Assembly (NCBI GenBank): GCA_021647585.1
Contig: JAKIUK010000003.1
Span: 33,273 to 97,272, forward strand
Direction: 5' to 3'
DNA length: 64,000 nucleotides
Source of the DNA: Methylococcaceae bacterium
GTDB lineage: Bacteria > Pseudomonadota > Gammaproteobacteria > Methylococcales > Methylomonadaceae
Made by a program: the position numbers and the translations under genes. Shown here one piece after another: positions 53,270-62,022 of this stretch (positions within the stretch are counted from its first letter, which is position 1; the number at the start of each line of letters is the position of its first letter). The notes under the pieces are model-generated. The model ran no database searches, had not been told where the DNA came from, and was given only the letters and a program-made list of their open reading frames with translations.

Positions 53270-53421
53270 CTTAATTCTACTTAATCAGATTATAAATGTA
53301 GGGTGCGTTGTACGCACCCAAATTATTTTTTATCCTTCCATTGCCGAAATAATGCGTACAACGCACCCTACGAAGATACTTTTGCAAAGTATCCATTCAA
53401 ATGTGACAAAGTAGAATTAAG
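53270..53421. repeat. MITE-like repeat, copy 2 (partner at 13346-13496)
   Basis: Ends CTTAATTCTACTT and AAGTAGAATTAAG are inverted. Interior GTAGGGTGCGTTGTACGCACC pairs with GCGTACAACGCACCCTAC, giving a long hairpin; the 13.3-kb copy has drifted from this symmetry. About 50 bp further, a diverged end similar to the 48.7-kb element (CTAGAAAGATCAGTTG) occurs at 53490. No gene lies in 53131-53633. Confidence 0.82.
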
Positions 53422-53633
53422 GAACGAGTCCAAAAATATGCAGGCTTGAACTCGCAGAATCAAGCAGACAGTAGTCTATACCCATAAATCTAGAAAGATC
53501 AGTTGCTCACGGTTTCTAGGATAAAGCAAATGAAACAGCGTAATCGTCAATTATTCCTATCTATACAACTACGCTGCATTAACAACCAAGTTACTTTCAG
53601 TCGAGTTTCTCAACAGAAACTGGTCAAATATTT

Positions 53634-54746
53634 CTACTTCAGACTCAACTGTAATATCTTCAGTTTAATACCATAGTTTTCAGGCCATATAATTGGAAGC
53701 ATACCACCCGACATTTGGGTTTCAGAAAAAAGTCCATTACCTAATTGACCATGATTGTTTGCTCCCCAGCCAATGACCCTGCCACCCTGTTTGATGAACA
53801 TACTGTGACCCCCTGAATCAAGATCTTGAATTCCTGTTAGCTCAGGTGATGCTGACATTGTGTAAGCCATATTAAAGTCTCCCCCATTTTTATCATTATG
53901 CCAGCCAATCATTTCAACGTGAGCGTCATTAAATAATACCATTGTCTGTTTCATTCCAGCATAACCTTTAACCACTGTTTGCGGATTGGAAATAGGTAGT
54001 TTTACTGGAGACCATTTAGCAAAATCAGCCCCATTTGTATCATCGCTTCTGCCTTCGTTCATAGTCCAGACATTCCCGTCAATATCAGTTAACACTGTAT
54101 TGTATCTAGCGGTGCTAATTGCTTTAATAGCGGGAAGACCCGCAATGATTCGAGGTGTTGCTCTATCAATGATTACACCATCCGTTGTTTGGGATTTCCT
54201 GTTTTTCCCCCAAATATAGACGTCACCATTCGCTGTTCTGGCAATTGAATGAAAAATTGCCACACTGATTTCAACAATATTATTAGGCAAACCTTTTACT
54301 AATTCTACCGAGCCTTTGTTTGCTAGATCCATTTGATAAACAGAACCATCCACAATAAAAAAAACATGGTCAGCATTTGCTTCAACATCAGATACTTTTG
54401 CTATCGGTAACTTAACAAGAGGTCTAACTTTGATGTCGTTATAATCAATCCGCCTATCAACCATCCAGACATTCCCGTCTGCTTGTAAAATAAATTGTCT
54501 TCCTACCGATGTAATGACTGAAACAGCATTGCCTATGCCTAGCGCGTAAGGTGTTGCTTGCTCCTTAGTACCATCCACCCCATTACTTCCTCGCCAACCT
54601 GTTCCTACAGAAATGACTTCTTTTGTGTCAATATCTATATAAACAGTTTTACCGTAATAATCAGTATCTATGGTTTTTATCGATGCTCCGACATTCATTG
54701 CTGCCAAGAGTGTAAATGCTGTAGTAAAATTAATTAAGTATTTCAT
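53634..54746 (-). CDS. Secreted RCC1-like repeat protein
   Basis: Exported 370-aa protein with a signal peptide ending near VGAS. Several RCC1-type repeats are visible from the spaced motifs RQFILQADGNVWMV, HSIARTANGDVYIWGKN, YNTVLTDIDGNVWTM, and HSMFIKQGGRVIGWGANNHGQLGNG, which predict a beta-propeller. The ligand or partner is unknown. It is monocistronic, with a 688-bp gap upstream. Confidence 0.8.
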   Translation of the reverse strand: MKYLINFTTAFTLLAAMNVGASIKTIDTDYYGKTVYIDIDTKEVISVGTGWRGSNGVDGTKEQATPYALGIGNAVSVITSVGRQFILQADGNVWMVDRRIDYNDIKVRPLVKLPIAKVSDVEANADHVFFIVDGSVYQMDLANKGSVELVKGLPNNIVEISVAIFHSIARTANGDVYIWGKNRKSQTTDGVIIDRATPRIIAGLPAIKAISTARYNTVLTDIDGNVWTMNEGRSDDTNGADFAKWSPVKLPISNPQTVVKGYAGMKQTMVLFNDAHVEMIGWHNDKNGGDFNMAYTMSASPELTGIQDLDSGGHSMFIKQGGRVIGWGANNHGQLGNGLFSETQMSGGMLPIIWPENYGIKLKILQLSLK

Positions 54747-54977
54747 CTAAATATTCTGTCAAAAAATTATTATTCATATTTAAAACGCAAATTAACACCG
54801 TTAACATTGCGACATAATATTCAGTCAAGCAATTAATAAGCCATATATTAACAAATCTAATAAAACACGAGTAAGAGCAGAACTTAAATACTTTATTGAA
54901 GACTATTTAAAAGAATAAACCCCCTCTATTTCAAACAAAGTGTCTCAATTCCCCGACAAATCATAACCCCACATGAT

Positions 54978-55146
54978 AAGGAACGTGTACAGAATAACTT
55001 GAACAATTTACTTGTATATTTGCTTGTCTCCTTCGTTGTAGCAAAAGTTGCATAGCTTGTATGCGCCTATTGCTACGCCTTGAATACAAACAAAAAATAC
55101 CACGCCAGCGTAGCGGTGTGCCCAACTTATTCCGTGCACGTTCTTT
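54978..55146. repeat. Hairpin element with conserved loop, copy F
   Basis: Ends AAGGAACGTGTACAGAATAACTTG and CAACTTATTCCGTGCACG(TTCTTT) are inverted with a few mismatches, flanked by TA. Inner stem GTAGCAA/TTGCTAC encloses the loop 55047-55068: GTTGCATAG, tip, GTATGCGCCT. The rest of 54747-55434 is AT-rich without a supportable gene. Confidence 0.75.
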
Positions 55147-55434
55147 AGCAATAGATTCCTTGCAAAAAACAAAATCCTTTAAATTACATTTAAAAACTAT
55201 TGTAACTTAATGTAATAATAAGTAAATTTAAGCCTATTTATAAAAAATAAAGACTTGTCGTGATAAGACAACAAAATAATTCAAACAAATTTTTGTGCTT
55301 TCAAAACTAGAATACTTCCCTTTTTTGACAGCATCACCCATTACCGTTGTGAAAAAGCGACACTCTAAAGCAATATTAATTTTCTCTGAGCATGTCCATT
55401 TTTTTGATGTGCATTTTCATCAACGCTGAGTAGC

Positions 55435-56808
55435 TCACTTACCTGTACCATAAGCAGGGAGAGTCAGGACTCGATCATCATGAATTGCTCCACCGACAGT
55501 AAAATGATACAGCGTTTGAAAATTCATATTTTGTAAACCAAGAAATTCATGGACAGGATCATCAAAAAAACAACCAATTCCTGTACCTTGTATGTTCATT
55601 GCTTCCGCTTCCAGATAAAGCACTTGCCCAATCATGCCACATTCCCAATAGAGTTGTGGATATAACCAGGCTCCCGTATTTTGTAAGGTTTTCTTGAATT
55701 GAGACAGCATTACCATTGAAAAACAACCATCGGAAGCTATCTCTTGCTGGCAAGATAACTTTTGTGAAAGTAATTTGGCATCGCCTTCAAGCAAACAGAA
55801 TAACGGTAGTTTTTCGGAGCATGTTTTCAATTTTTGCCAAACAAACTGCTCATTCATAAGCTGTTTTAATTCTGTTAATATTTCTGAGTCACGAACCAGG
55901 CAATATACGCCAGGTTTGATTCCTTCTACTCGGTGCACAAAAAATATCAACTGTACTCTGGCTGCTGAAATCAATAAATTAAAAGGTGTTTCAACCTGTT
56001 CCGGCATTAGTCTGGAGATTAGCTGGTAAAACTGCTCAGCTTGAATATACGTTTGCTTATCCATAGCGACTGCACTTCGGCGCTGCTGTATTAACTGCTG
56101 TGCATTGACAGTTAAATGAGCGTGCTGCCTCATTATCTCTTTGTGAATATCCCTATTTGCAACAGACAGTTGAGTTGTCGGTTTTTCACAGGTAATAGCA
56201 ATAGTATTTATTACATCCCAGCAAACAGAAGTACTACTTAAAACATTAGCCTCACCTTGCCAGTCACATAAAGCAATTTGTTGAATAGCTTGATCAGGTA
56301 AGGATAAAACAGGATATTTAATTTTTGTTTGAGTAATTGCAATCAGGCAGTCAGGTTGTTCTGTTTCATTTTTATGATTGTCAGGCAACCCCAAAAGCAT
56401 TCTTAATTGCCGAGTAGAACAATTTTCCAGTATCTGACAATGCCAGCCTAATGATGCAGCAGAGAGACTGATTGCAGCCAATGCATGTCCTACATCAAGA
56501 TGACAGTATCTAAAAGCTCTTGTACCGTATTTCCAGGCTTCTCGCCAATAAATACTACTGATACCTATAAATAACACAGGCTCACTATAGTCTTCCGTCA
56601 GTAACTTCCAGATAGGGTTAGTCAACACACAACGCGTTTCTAATCCATGCTCTTGAGGTGCATAATGAGCAATCAATGGAGTCGATGAAAAATTGTCTAT
56701 TGCTGGAGACAACAGATAAACTTCAGTAGGATGAAGATTACCGCTAGAAGGATTAACTCGTAGAGCCCAACGAGACTCTCCTGCCTGTTTCCATGCAGAC
56801 AAAGCCAT
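55435..56808 (-). CDS. SagB-like FMN oxidoreductase, N-terminus disrupted
   Basis: Nitroreductase-fold protein of the SagB/ThcOx type, with two tandem nitroreductase-like halves: the first carries RVNPSSGNLHPTEVYLL and AFRYCHLDVGHALAAISLSA, the second FFVHRVEGIKPGVYCLV and MIGQVLYLEAEAMNIQGTGIGCFFDDP. The frame is open well upstream of the first ATG (56808) and encodes FHYHQQTKHAFHRSADGPGYLDW, a typical family N-terminus, but has no start codon there because of a 26-bp tandem duplication (57046-57097). With one copy, translation from ATG 57107 would give about 557 aa. As it stands, the gene is probably inactive or phase-variable. No TOMM cluster partners are nearby. Confidence 0.75.
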   Translation of the reverse strand: MALSAWKQAGESRWALRVNPSSGNLHPTEVYLLSPAIDNFSSTPLIAHYAPQEHGLETRCVLTNPIWKLLTEDYSEPVLFIGISSIYWREAWKYGTRAFRYCHLDVGHALAAISLSAASLGWHCQILENCSTRQLRMLLGLPDNHKNETEQPDCLIAITQTKIKYPVLSLPDQAIQQIALCDWQGEANVLSSTSVCWDVINTIAITCEKPTTQLSVANRDIHKEIMRQHAHLTVNAQQLIQQRRSAVAMDKQTYIQAEQFYQLISRLMPEQVETPFNLLISAARVQLIFFVHRVEGIKPGVYCLVRDSEILTELKQLMNEQFVWQKLKTCSEKLPLFCLLEGDAKLLSQKLSCQQEIASDGCFSMVMLSQFKKTLQNTGAWLYPQLYWECGMIGQVLYLEAEAMNIQGTGIGCFFDDPVHEFLGLQNMNFQTLYHFTVGGAIHDDRVLTLPAYGTGK

Positions 56809-57107
56809 GCTGTGCCGAAATAAACTAGAGATGGTTTTTAAATTAAATGCCTGGATTAAATTATTGTCAGGATAATAGAACGAGTCATAAAGCGAGGGGG
56901 CAATATCTGTATCGAGTGGTAATGAAATTAATTGAGAGCCATGATAACGTCGAAAGGGATCGGGTTGATTTTTCCAATCCAGATAACCCGGTCCATCAGC
57001 AGAACGATGAAATGCATGCTTCGTCTGTTGATGGTAATGGAAAACCTGCTTTAATTTTTCATCTTCAGTATCTGCTTTAATTTTTCATCTTCAGTATCTG
57101 CTTTCAT
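56809..57107 (-). pseudogene. Displaced 5' part of the SagB-like gene
   Basis: From ATG 57107 the frame MKADTEDEKLKQ runs 18 codons to a TAA inside the second repeat copy. The main frame (from about 57075 down) continues without a start codon as DTEDEKLKQVFHYHQQTK into the SagB-like gene. Deleting one 26-bp unit joins the two exactly. Confidence 0.8.
57046..57097. repeat. 26-bp perfect tandem duplication
   Basis: CTGCTTTAATTTTTCATCTTCAGTAT, split here as CTGCTTTAATTTTT and CATCTTCAGTAT, occurs twice with no difference (57046-57071, 57072-57097), plus seven bases of a third unit. 26 is not a multiple of three. Confidence 0.95.
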
Positions 57108-57120
57108 GGTTTTATACTAT

Positions 57121-57284
57121 TAGGGAGGTGGAAACAAATAATCATCCAATCTCACTTGCCTTTTTATCCCTGTTTAAATCTTCTCAATCGTCACGTAGAA
57201 TAACTATGCTCCTCTTGAGAAGATTTAAACAGAAATAAAAATTCCGCATGATATTTGGCTGATTATTTATTACCATCTCCCTTA
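57121..57284. repeat. Covarying hairpin element, copy B
   Basis: Outer arms GGGAGGTGGAAACAAATAA and its partner at 57265-57283 pair; the inner stem TGTTTAAATCTTCTCAA/TTGAGAAGATTTAAACA is perfect over 17 bp. Loop 57190-57213 is identical to copy A. TA lies at both ends. It sits directly upstream of the SagB-like start. Confidence 0.87.
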
Positions 57285-57348
57285 GTCATTCCCTGATCAT
57301 AAAGAAAACAAGAATTTGTTTCTACCTATTAACCTAAAGGATCACAAG

Positions 57349-58488
57349 TTATTGGTAACCCGTGAGTTCAACATACCCCTGCCCGGAAATAAGCTGGTCA
57401 TTTCTTTTACCTTTAATACTCACAGCGCCTTCCCAGTAACGGTAGGTAACGTTGAGTTCCTGGTCATTGATTAGAGGGGAAATATCCAATTCCAATCCTA
57501 ATTTAGCAATGGATAAATGCCACTTTGAAGGGTAGCTAATATTTGTATGCGGACTTTTCCAATGATCCAGGACTTTAATCACAACATCTAATACGTTTAA
57601 AGATGTTTTGGAATCATCAGCATGAAACATGGCACCGGCACTGTTTTTATCCAGGCTACCATCTTTACGCCTAAAGCGGTAAAACATGAGTTCGCTGTTA
57701 TCGGATAATTGTAAGGCAAACCAATCCCAACCTATTTGCTGTGCCGATAGAGAGCTGCTGCTCCATTCCCTGTCCATCCAGCTAGTTCCAGTTACGGAAA
57801 ATTTTTGCTGCTTGATTTGCATAGTCCCTGTGGTTGCCATTCGGGTATATGAATAATAATAAGATGCATTACCCTCTTTCGGGCTTTTCCGGCTAAAACC
57901 AGCTAGCCCTTGCAAAGCGATTTTTTTTGCTGAATTGAGCTGTAAAGAAATAGCGATCTCGTCATTTTTTGCCTTTAAACGAATTGCCATGCCAGTTTCA
58001 TCTATGGCTTCTGCCTTCCAATCATACAACCAGACATGATATTTATCTGTTGCCGCTCCAGCCAGGTCATTGCCGGCACGACTAAAGCGTTCATCGGTAT
58101 AAAACTGCTGACCCTCAACATCAGTCAAGGCAAAATGCGCTATATATAACTGATTATTACGCCAGCTTGATGCCGTTATTTGCCTTTCCGGTGTCAGTGC
58201 AAAACGGAAAAAAGTTAATTCATAACCAAATTTGCGTTGCCTATCAGTCTGTAAATTACCGGTGAAATACCACCATTCAATCAGATATGTCGGATGTGGG
58301 CCATGATCTTGCGGGAAAATAAATGCGCGCGGTTTTAACACCTGGGTATACGTTTTTTTTTCTGTTGATACTATGTCGTTGATAGAGGATTTTGATTCAG
58401 GTTTAGCAGGGATTTGTTGTGGCAATAAAAACCAGCCTAGTACTAATATGCCTGTAATAATTAAACCCCATAGCATCAATCGTCGCAT
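57349..58488 (-). CDS. AttH/CrtC-like lipocalin-domain protein
   Basis: Membrane-anchored or exported protein of 379 aa with an N-terminal hydrophobic segment (about 7-22). FPQDHGPHPTYLIEWWYFTGNLQ and WMDREWSSSSLSAQQIGWDWFALQLSDN are diagnostic of the AttH/CrtC family (twin lipocalin-like domains). It is the last gene of an operon with an FtsX-like permease and its ATPase, 2 bp after the permease. It probably handles a lipophilic substrate in the periplasm; hydratase activity is not indicated. Confidence 0.87.
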   Translation of the reverse strand: MRRLMLWGLIITGILVLGWFLLPQQIPAKPESKSSINDIVSTEKKTYTQVLKPRAFIFPQDHGPHPTYLIEWWYFTGNLQTDRQRKFGYELTFFRFALTPERQITASSWRNNQLYIAHFALTDVEGQQFYTDERFSRAGNDLAGAATDKYHVWLYDWKAEAIDETGMAIRLKAKNDEIAISLQLNSAKKIALQGLAGFSRKSPKEGNASYYYSYTRMATTGTMQIKQQKFSVTGTSWMDREWSSSSLSAQQIGWDWFALQLSDNSELMFYRFRRKDGSLDKNSAGAMFHADDSKTSLNVLDVVIKVLDHWKSPHTNISYPSKWHLSIAKLGLELDISPLINDQELNVTYRYWEGAVSIKGKRNDQLISGQGYVELTGYQ

Positions 58489-58490
58489 AT

Positions 58491-61025
58491 TTATTCAGCC
58501 CTCAAGGCATCAGCGGGTTTGGTATGTGCCATTTTTAAAGCGGGCAGTACACCGGCAAGTAAAGCAGATATTATAGCCAGCAACAAACCCTGAAAAATCA
58601 CACTAAGGTCAAAATGAAAAGCCATAGTCCAGCCAAATGAGCGCAAATACACCACAAAAATTAACAGATAAGCCATAATAAAACCGACGGGAATAGCAAA
58701 TAAACCGGCAATCAGTCCCATTAATCCGGTTTCGATGCTGATCAGCCGAGATAATTGCCCAGGGGTCATACCCATTGCTCGAAGAATGCCAAGTTGCCGA
58801 GTACGCTCAAACTGTATAGCCATTAAGGCACTAAATACCCCCACAAAAGCAATAATGGCTGCAAGCCAGCGTAGGGTTTCGGTAATTTTGAAAGTATGTT
58901 CAAACATTTGCATGGATACTTTATATATCACCTGTTCAGATCTTACCGTTTGATAAGGTTTTAGTAACTGTTTGATGTCGGCTTCCAGTTGTACAACATT
59001 ACTTCCTTGCTCTGCATAAACCCCTATACCGCTATAGCCTAAATCCGGCCAGTATCTTTGGTAGATATTACGACTCATGGCAATATGACCTTGATCACCA
59101 CTGTAATCAGCATAAATGGCAATGACTTTAAAGCTTTGTTCACCTTGAGCGGTTCGCAACTTAATGCTATCTCCAATCTCAATACCCTGATGATAAGCAT
59201 AGGGCTCGGTTACAAAAACACTGTTTTGACGATTAAATGTCTCCCACACTTCACTATTCAAACTTCGTTTAAAAATAAAACCTTGCCTTGATCTGGTATT
59301 GATTTCAAATACAGAAATTTTACTGGGGGTATCGCCTCTAATTAATCGGGTACGAAGCACACTGCTGAGCATCTCTACCCCATCCAGTTGCGCCAACTTT
59401 TGTTTCAATAAGTGATCTGCTGCTGATTTATTAGCAGCCTGCATATTACCGGATAAATTGACATACATATCTGCTTGCAAACTGGCTTGTACCCACTCAG
59501 AAACAGTCATACGAAAACTGCCTATCATTAAATCCATCCCTATCGCTGCAGCTACAGCAATCATTAACGTAGCTATCGCACAACCGGTTCTACTAATTTC
59601 AGACTTCACCATACGTACCGGTATGCGAGCTAAAACACTGGAAGACCGAGACAACCCCCCCTCAAGCATCGTCATTAGCACAAAAGTAAGCAATGGCGTC
59701 AGTAGAGCAAAACCCAATAGCATCAGAAAAATACTGATTAATCCCAGTGTGACGTTATTACCGGTCAACATAATCAGACTTAAACCAGCGATAATAAAGA
59801 GCACTGCCAGCATCGCGGCCGATTGAATTAATCGACGTACACCCGATTCCAATTCTGAGCGTATCAATACGCGATGAGGAGACTGTCGGGTGGCTTCCCA
59901 GGCGGGCGCTAATACTGCCAGTAAAGTCGCGGCTATACCCATTAAAAATCCGGTAGCAATTTGCACAGGCGTCACAATTAATGCGCTATGATCAACTGGA
60001 TAATAAATGGCATTGATGGTTCCTGATATCAAAGGTAATAAGTTCTTTCCCAGAATAATGCCTAATACAATCCCCAAAACTGTGCCGATCAACGCCAGTA
60101 ATAAAGCTTCGCCAATAATCAAGCGAAATATTTGCTGCCGAGTCACTCCTATAGAACGCAGACTACCGATTAAACGCCTGCGCTGTAGCACTAAAAATGT
60201 CATGCTGTTATAGATTAAAAACATCCCAACCAATAAAGACAACATACCCAGAGCCGTTAAATTGATTGAAAAAGCCTGAGTCATATGCCGCAGTGACTCA
60301 ATCTGATTGTTGAGTGGCATTAATAAAACATCAGCAGGTAATGCCTCTCTTATGCGCTGTATTTTTGCTGTCTGCACATCAGTAATAAGCACATCTATAG
60401 CACTGAGTTTGCCTACTAAACCCAATATTTCCTGTGCCGTGGCAATATCAGTAATAATCAAATGCTTAAACAATTCCCCAGCATCATTCTCAGGTAACCA
60501 ATCGATAATTTTTAACACATGCAAACCCGTATCAGTAGTAACAGGAAACGGATCACCAATTTGCAATTGCATTTTCTGAGCGGTTTGCCGACTGATTAAG
60601 ACCGTGTTGGGTTCGGTCATTATGCTTAAACTATCGCCATCCTCATATTGTTGCTGCCAGGCAGATTGAAAAGAGTTTTCAATCAAAGGATCTATGCCAT
60701 AAAGCCTGAAAGTGTTATTAGTCGTAGTTGCCGTGGAATCCACATAACCGTTAACAACAGGCGACAGATTTTGTATACCGTGAATTACCCTTAAACGGGT
60801 ATATAACTTTTCATCCAGTCCGCCATCACTGGCAATGATTCTATAGGACGCTTTCCCTGATAATGCCTGCGTCGTCTGTTTAAAAGCATTCAATGAACTT
60901 TCCAATGCTAGGTCTATAGAAACCACGACAGCGACACCCAGAGTAATCCCAAGAATTGCTAAAACCAATTGCCAGGGATGCAAATATAAAAAATTTCGAC
61001 TGGCTTTTTTAAGGAGTCTTCTCAT
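58491..61025 (-). CDS. FtsX/MacB-type ABC transporter permease, double-length
   Basis: Inner-membrane permease of 844 aa: an N-terminal membrane segment (20-40), periplasmic MacB_PCD-like domain, three membrane helices (about 255-370), more helices near 400-460, a second periplasmic domain and three C-terminal helices. The FtsX motif LRSIGVTRQQIFRLIIGEA occurs at ~290 and its counterpart LRAMGMTPGQLSRLISIETG at ~750. It overlaps the ATPase gene by four bases. By the company of an AttH-like protein it belongs to lipid-handling, Lol-like exporters rather than to drug pumps. Confidence 0.9.
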   Translation of the reverse strand: MRRLLKKASRNFLYLHPWQLVLAILGITLGVAVVVSIDLALESSLNAFKQTTQALSGKASYRIIASDGGLDEKLYTRLRVIHGIQNLSPVVNGYVDSTATTTNNTFRLYGIDPLIENSFQSAWQQQYEDGDSLSIMTEPNTVLISRQTAQKMQLQIGDPFPVTTDTGLHVLKIIDWLPENDAGELFKHLIITDIATAQEILGLVGKLSAIDVLITDVQTAKIQRIREALPADVLLMPLNNQIESLRHMTQAFSINLTALGMLSLLVGMFLIYNSMTFLVLQRRRLIGSLRSIGVTRQQIFRLIIGEALLLALIGTVLGIVLGIILGKNLLPLISGTINAIYYPVDHSALIVTPVQIATGFLMGIAATLLAVLAPAWEATRQSPHRVLIRSELESGVRRLIQSAAMLAVLFIIAGLSLIMLTGNNVTLGLISIFLMLLGFALLTPLLTFVLMTMLEGGLSRSSSVLARIPVRMVKSEISRTGCAIATLMIAVAAAIGMDLMIGSFRMTVSEWVQASLQADMYVNLSGNMQAANKSAADHLLKQKLAQLDGVEMLSSVLRTRLIRGDTPSKISVFEINTRSRQGFIFKRSLNSEVWETFNRQNSVFVTEPYAYHQGIEIGDSIKLRTAQGEQSFKVIAIYADYSGDQGHIAMSRNIYQRYWPDLGYSGIGVYAEQGSNVVQLEADIKQLLKPYQTVRSEQVIYKVSMQMFEHTFKITETLRWLAAIIAFVGVFSALMAIQFERTRQLGILRAMGMTPGQLSRLISIETGLMGLIAGLFAIPVGFIMAYLLIFVVYLRSFGWTMAFHFDLSVIFQGLLLAIISALLAGVLPALKMAHTKPADALRAE

Positions 61026-61750
61026 CTGTTGTCCGCCACCAACTTTAGAGACTGATTATTAATTGCAAACACCCGATCAGCCTTACCTATCACTTCTTCA
61101 CTGTGAGTAGCCATAATCAGAGTTTTGCCCACATTTCGAACCATATTATCTAACAATTCCAGGACTTGTTTACCCGTATCAATATCCAGGTTACCGGTCG
61201 GTTCATCGGCAAGAATAATATCTGGATTATGTACCAGTGCCCTGGCAATGGCAATCCGCTGTTGCTCACCTCCAGATAAGCGATCAGGATAACTATCAAG
61301 ACGGTTAGCCAGACCCAGTTGAGTCAATAATTCAACTACTTTATTCTTGTCATTACTGCTTACTGGATTAATTAACTCCAGGGGTAATAACAGGTTTTCA
61401 GCAACCGTCAATGTAGGAATTAAATTGTAAGCCTGAAATACAAAACCTATATGGTGCCGCCGAAACAAGGTACGTTGCTGCTCGGTCAAACCACACAAGT
61501 TAATATCGTTGACCAGAATATCACCTACTGAGGGCTGATCTAAGCCGCTAATCAAATTGAGTAGGGTAGATTTACCCGAACCACTGCGACCCAACAAAAC
61601 AATAAACTCACCTTCAGTGACAGACAATGTCAAGTCTTTAAAAATAACATGCTGCTGTCCTGATTCCAGATAATCTTTACTGAGTTGAAAAATTTCAATT
61701 GCTGGTTTTTTAATCATATTAAGAAAGATAGTTTGTAATTTATACAGCAT
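61022..61750 (-). CDS. ABC transporter ATP-binding protein (LolD/MacB class)
   Basis: ATPase of 242 aa driving the adjacent permease. Walker A GRSGSGKST, signature LSGGEQQRIAIARAL, Walker B IILADEPTGNLD and the His switch ATHSEEV are all intact. It opens the minus-strand operon. ATG 61750 and ATG 61717 are both possible; neither has a clear Shine-Dalgarno. Confidence 0.92.
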   Translation of the reverse strand: MLYKLQTIFLNMIKKPAIEIFQLSKDYLESGQQHVIFKDLTLSVTEGEFIVLLGRSGSGKSTLLNLISGLDQPSVGDILVNDINLCGLTEQQRTLFRRHHIGFVFQAYNLIPTLTVAENLLLPLELINPVSSNDKNKVVELLTQLGLANRLDSYPDRLSGGEQQRIAIARALVHNPDIILADEPTGNLDIDTGKQVLELLDNMVRNVGKTLIMATHSEEVIGKADRVFAINNQSLKLVADNR

Positions 61751-62022
61751 GTTTTGTCATTCCGAGTGGAGCTATGAATCTGAAGGTTAGACTCATAGCT
61801 CAAATGAAAGATTTCTCACGCTGATCTATATGACAGTTCATTGAAACTAATCGCTGTTGTTGATGAGCTTTGGTATCCCTACAAGCCAATAACCTACATA
61901 CTTATTTTGAAATATGCTGAATAGTTACAATATTTTTTAACACATTCGAAACAGAAGAACGTGCACTATATAACTTATTGAATGTTATATTTGACTAATA
62001 TATTTAGGATAATTCAACAATC

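Noticed and set aside
56847..57080. 77-codon plus-strand frame
   Set aside because: It is antisense to the displaced N-terminal part of the SagB-like gene.
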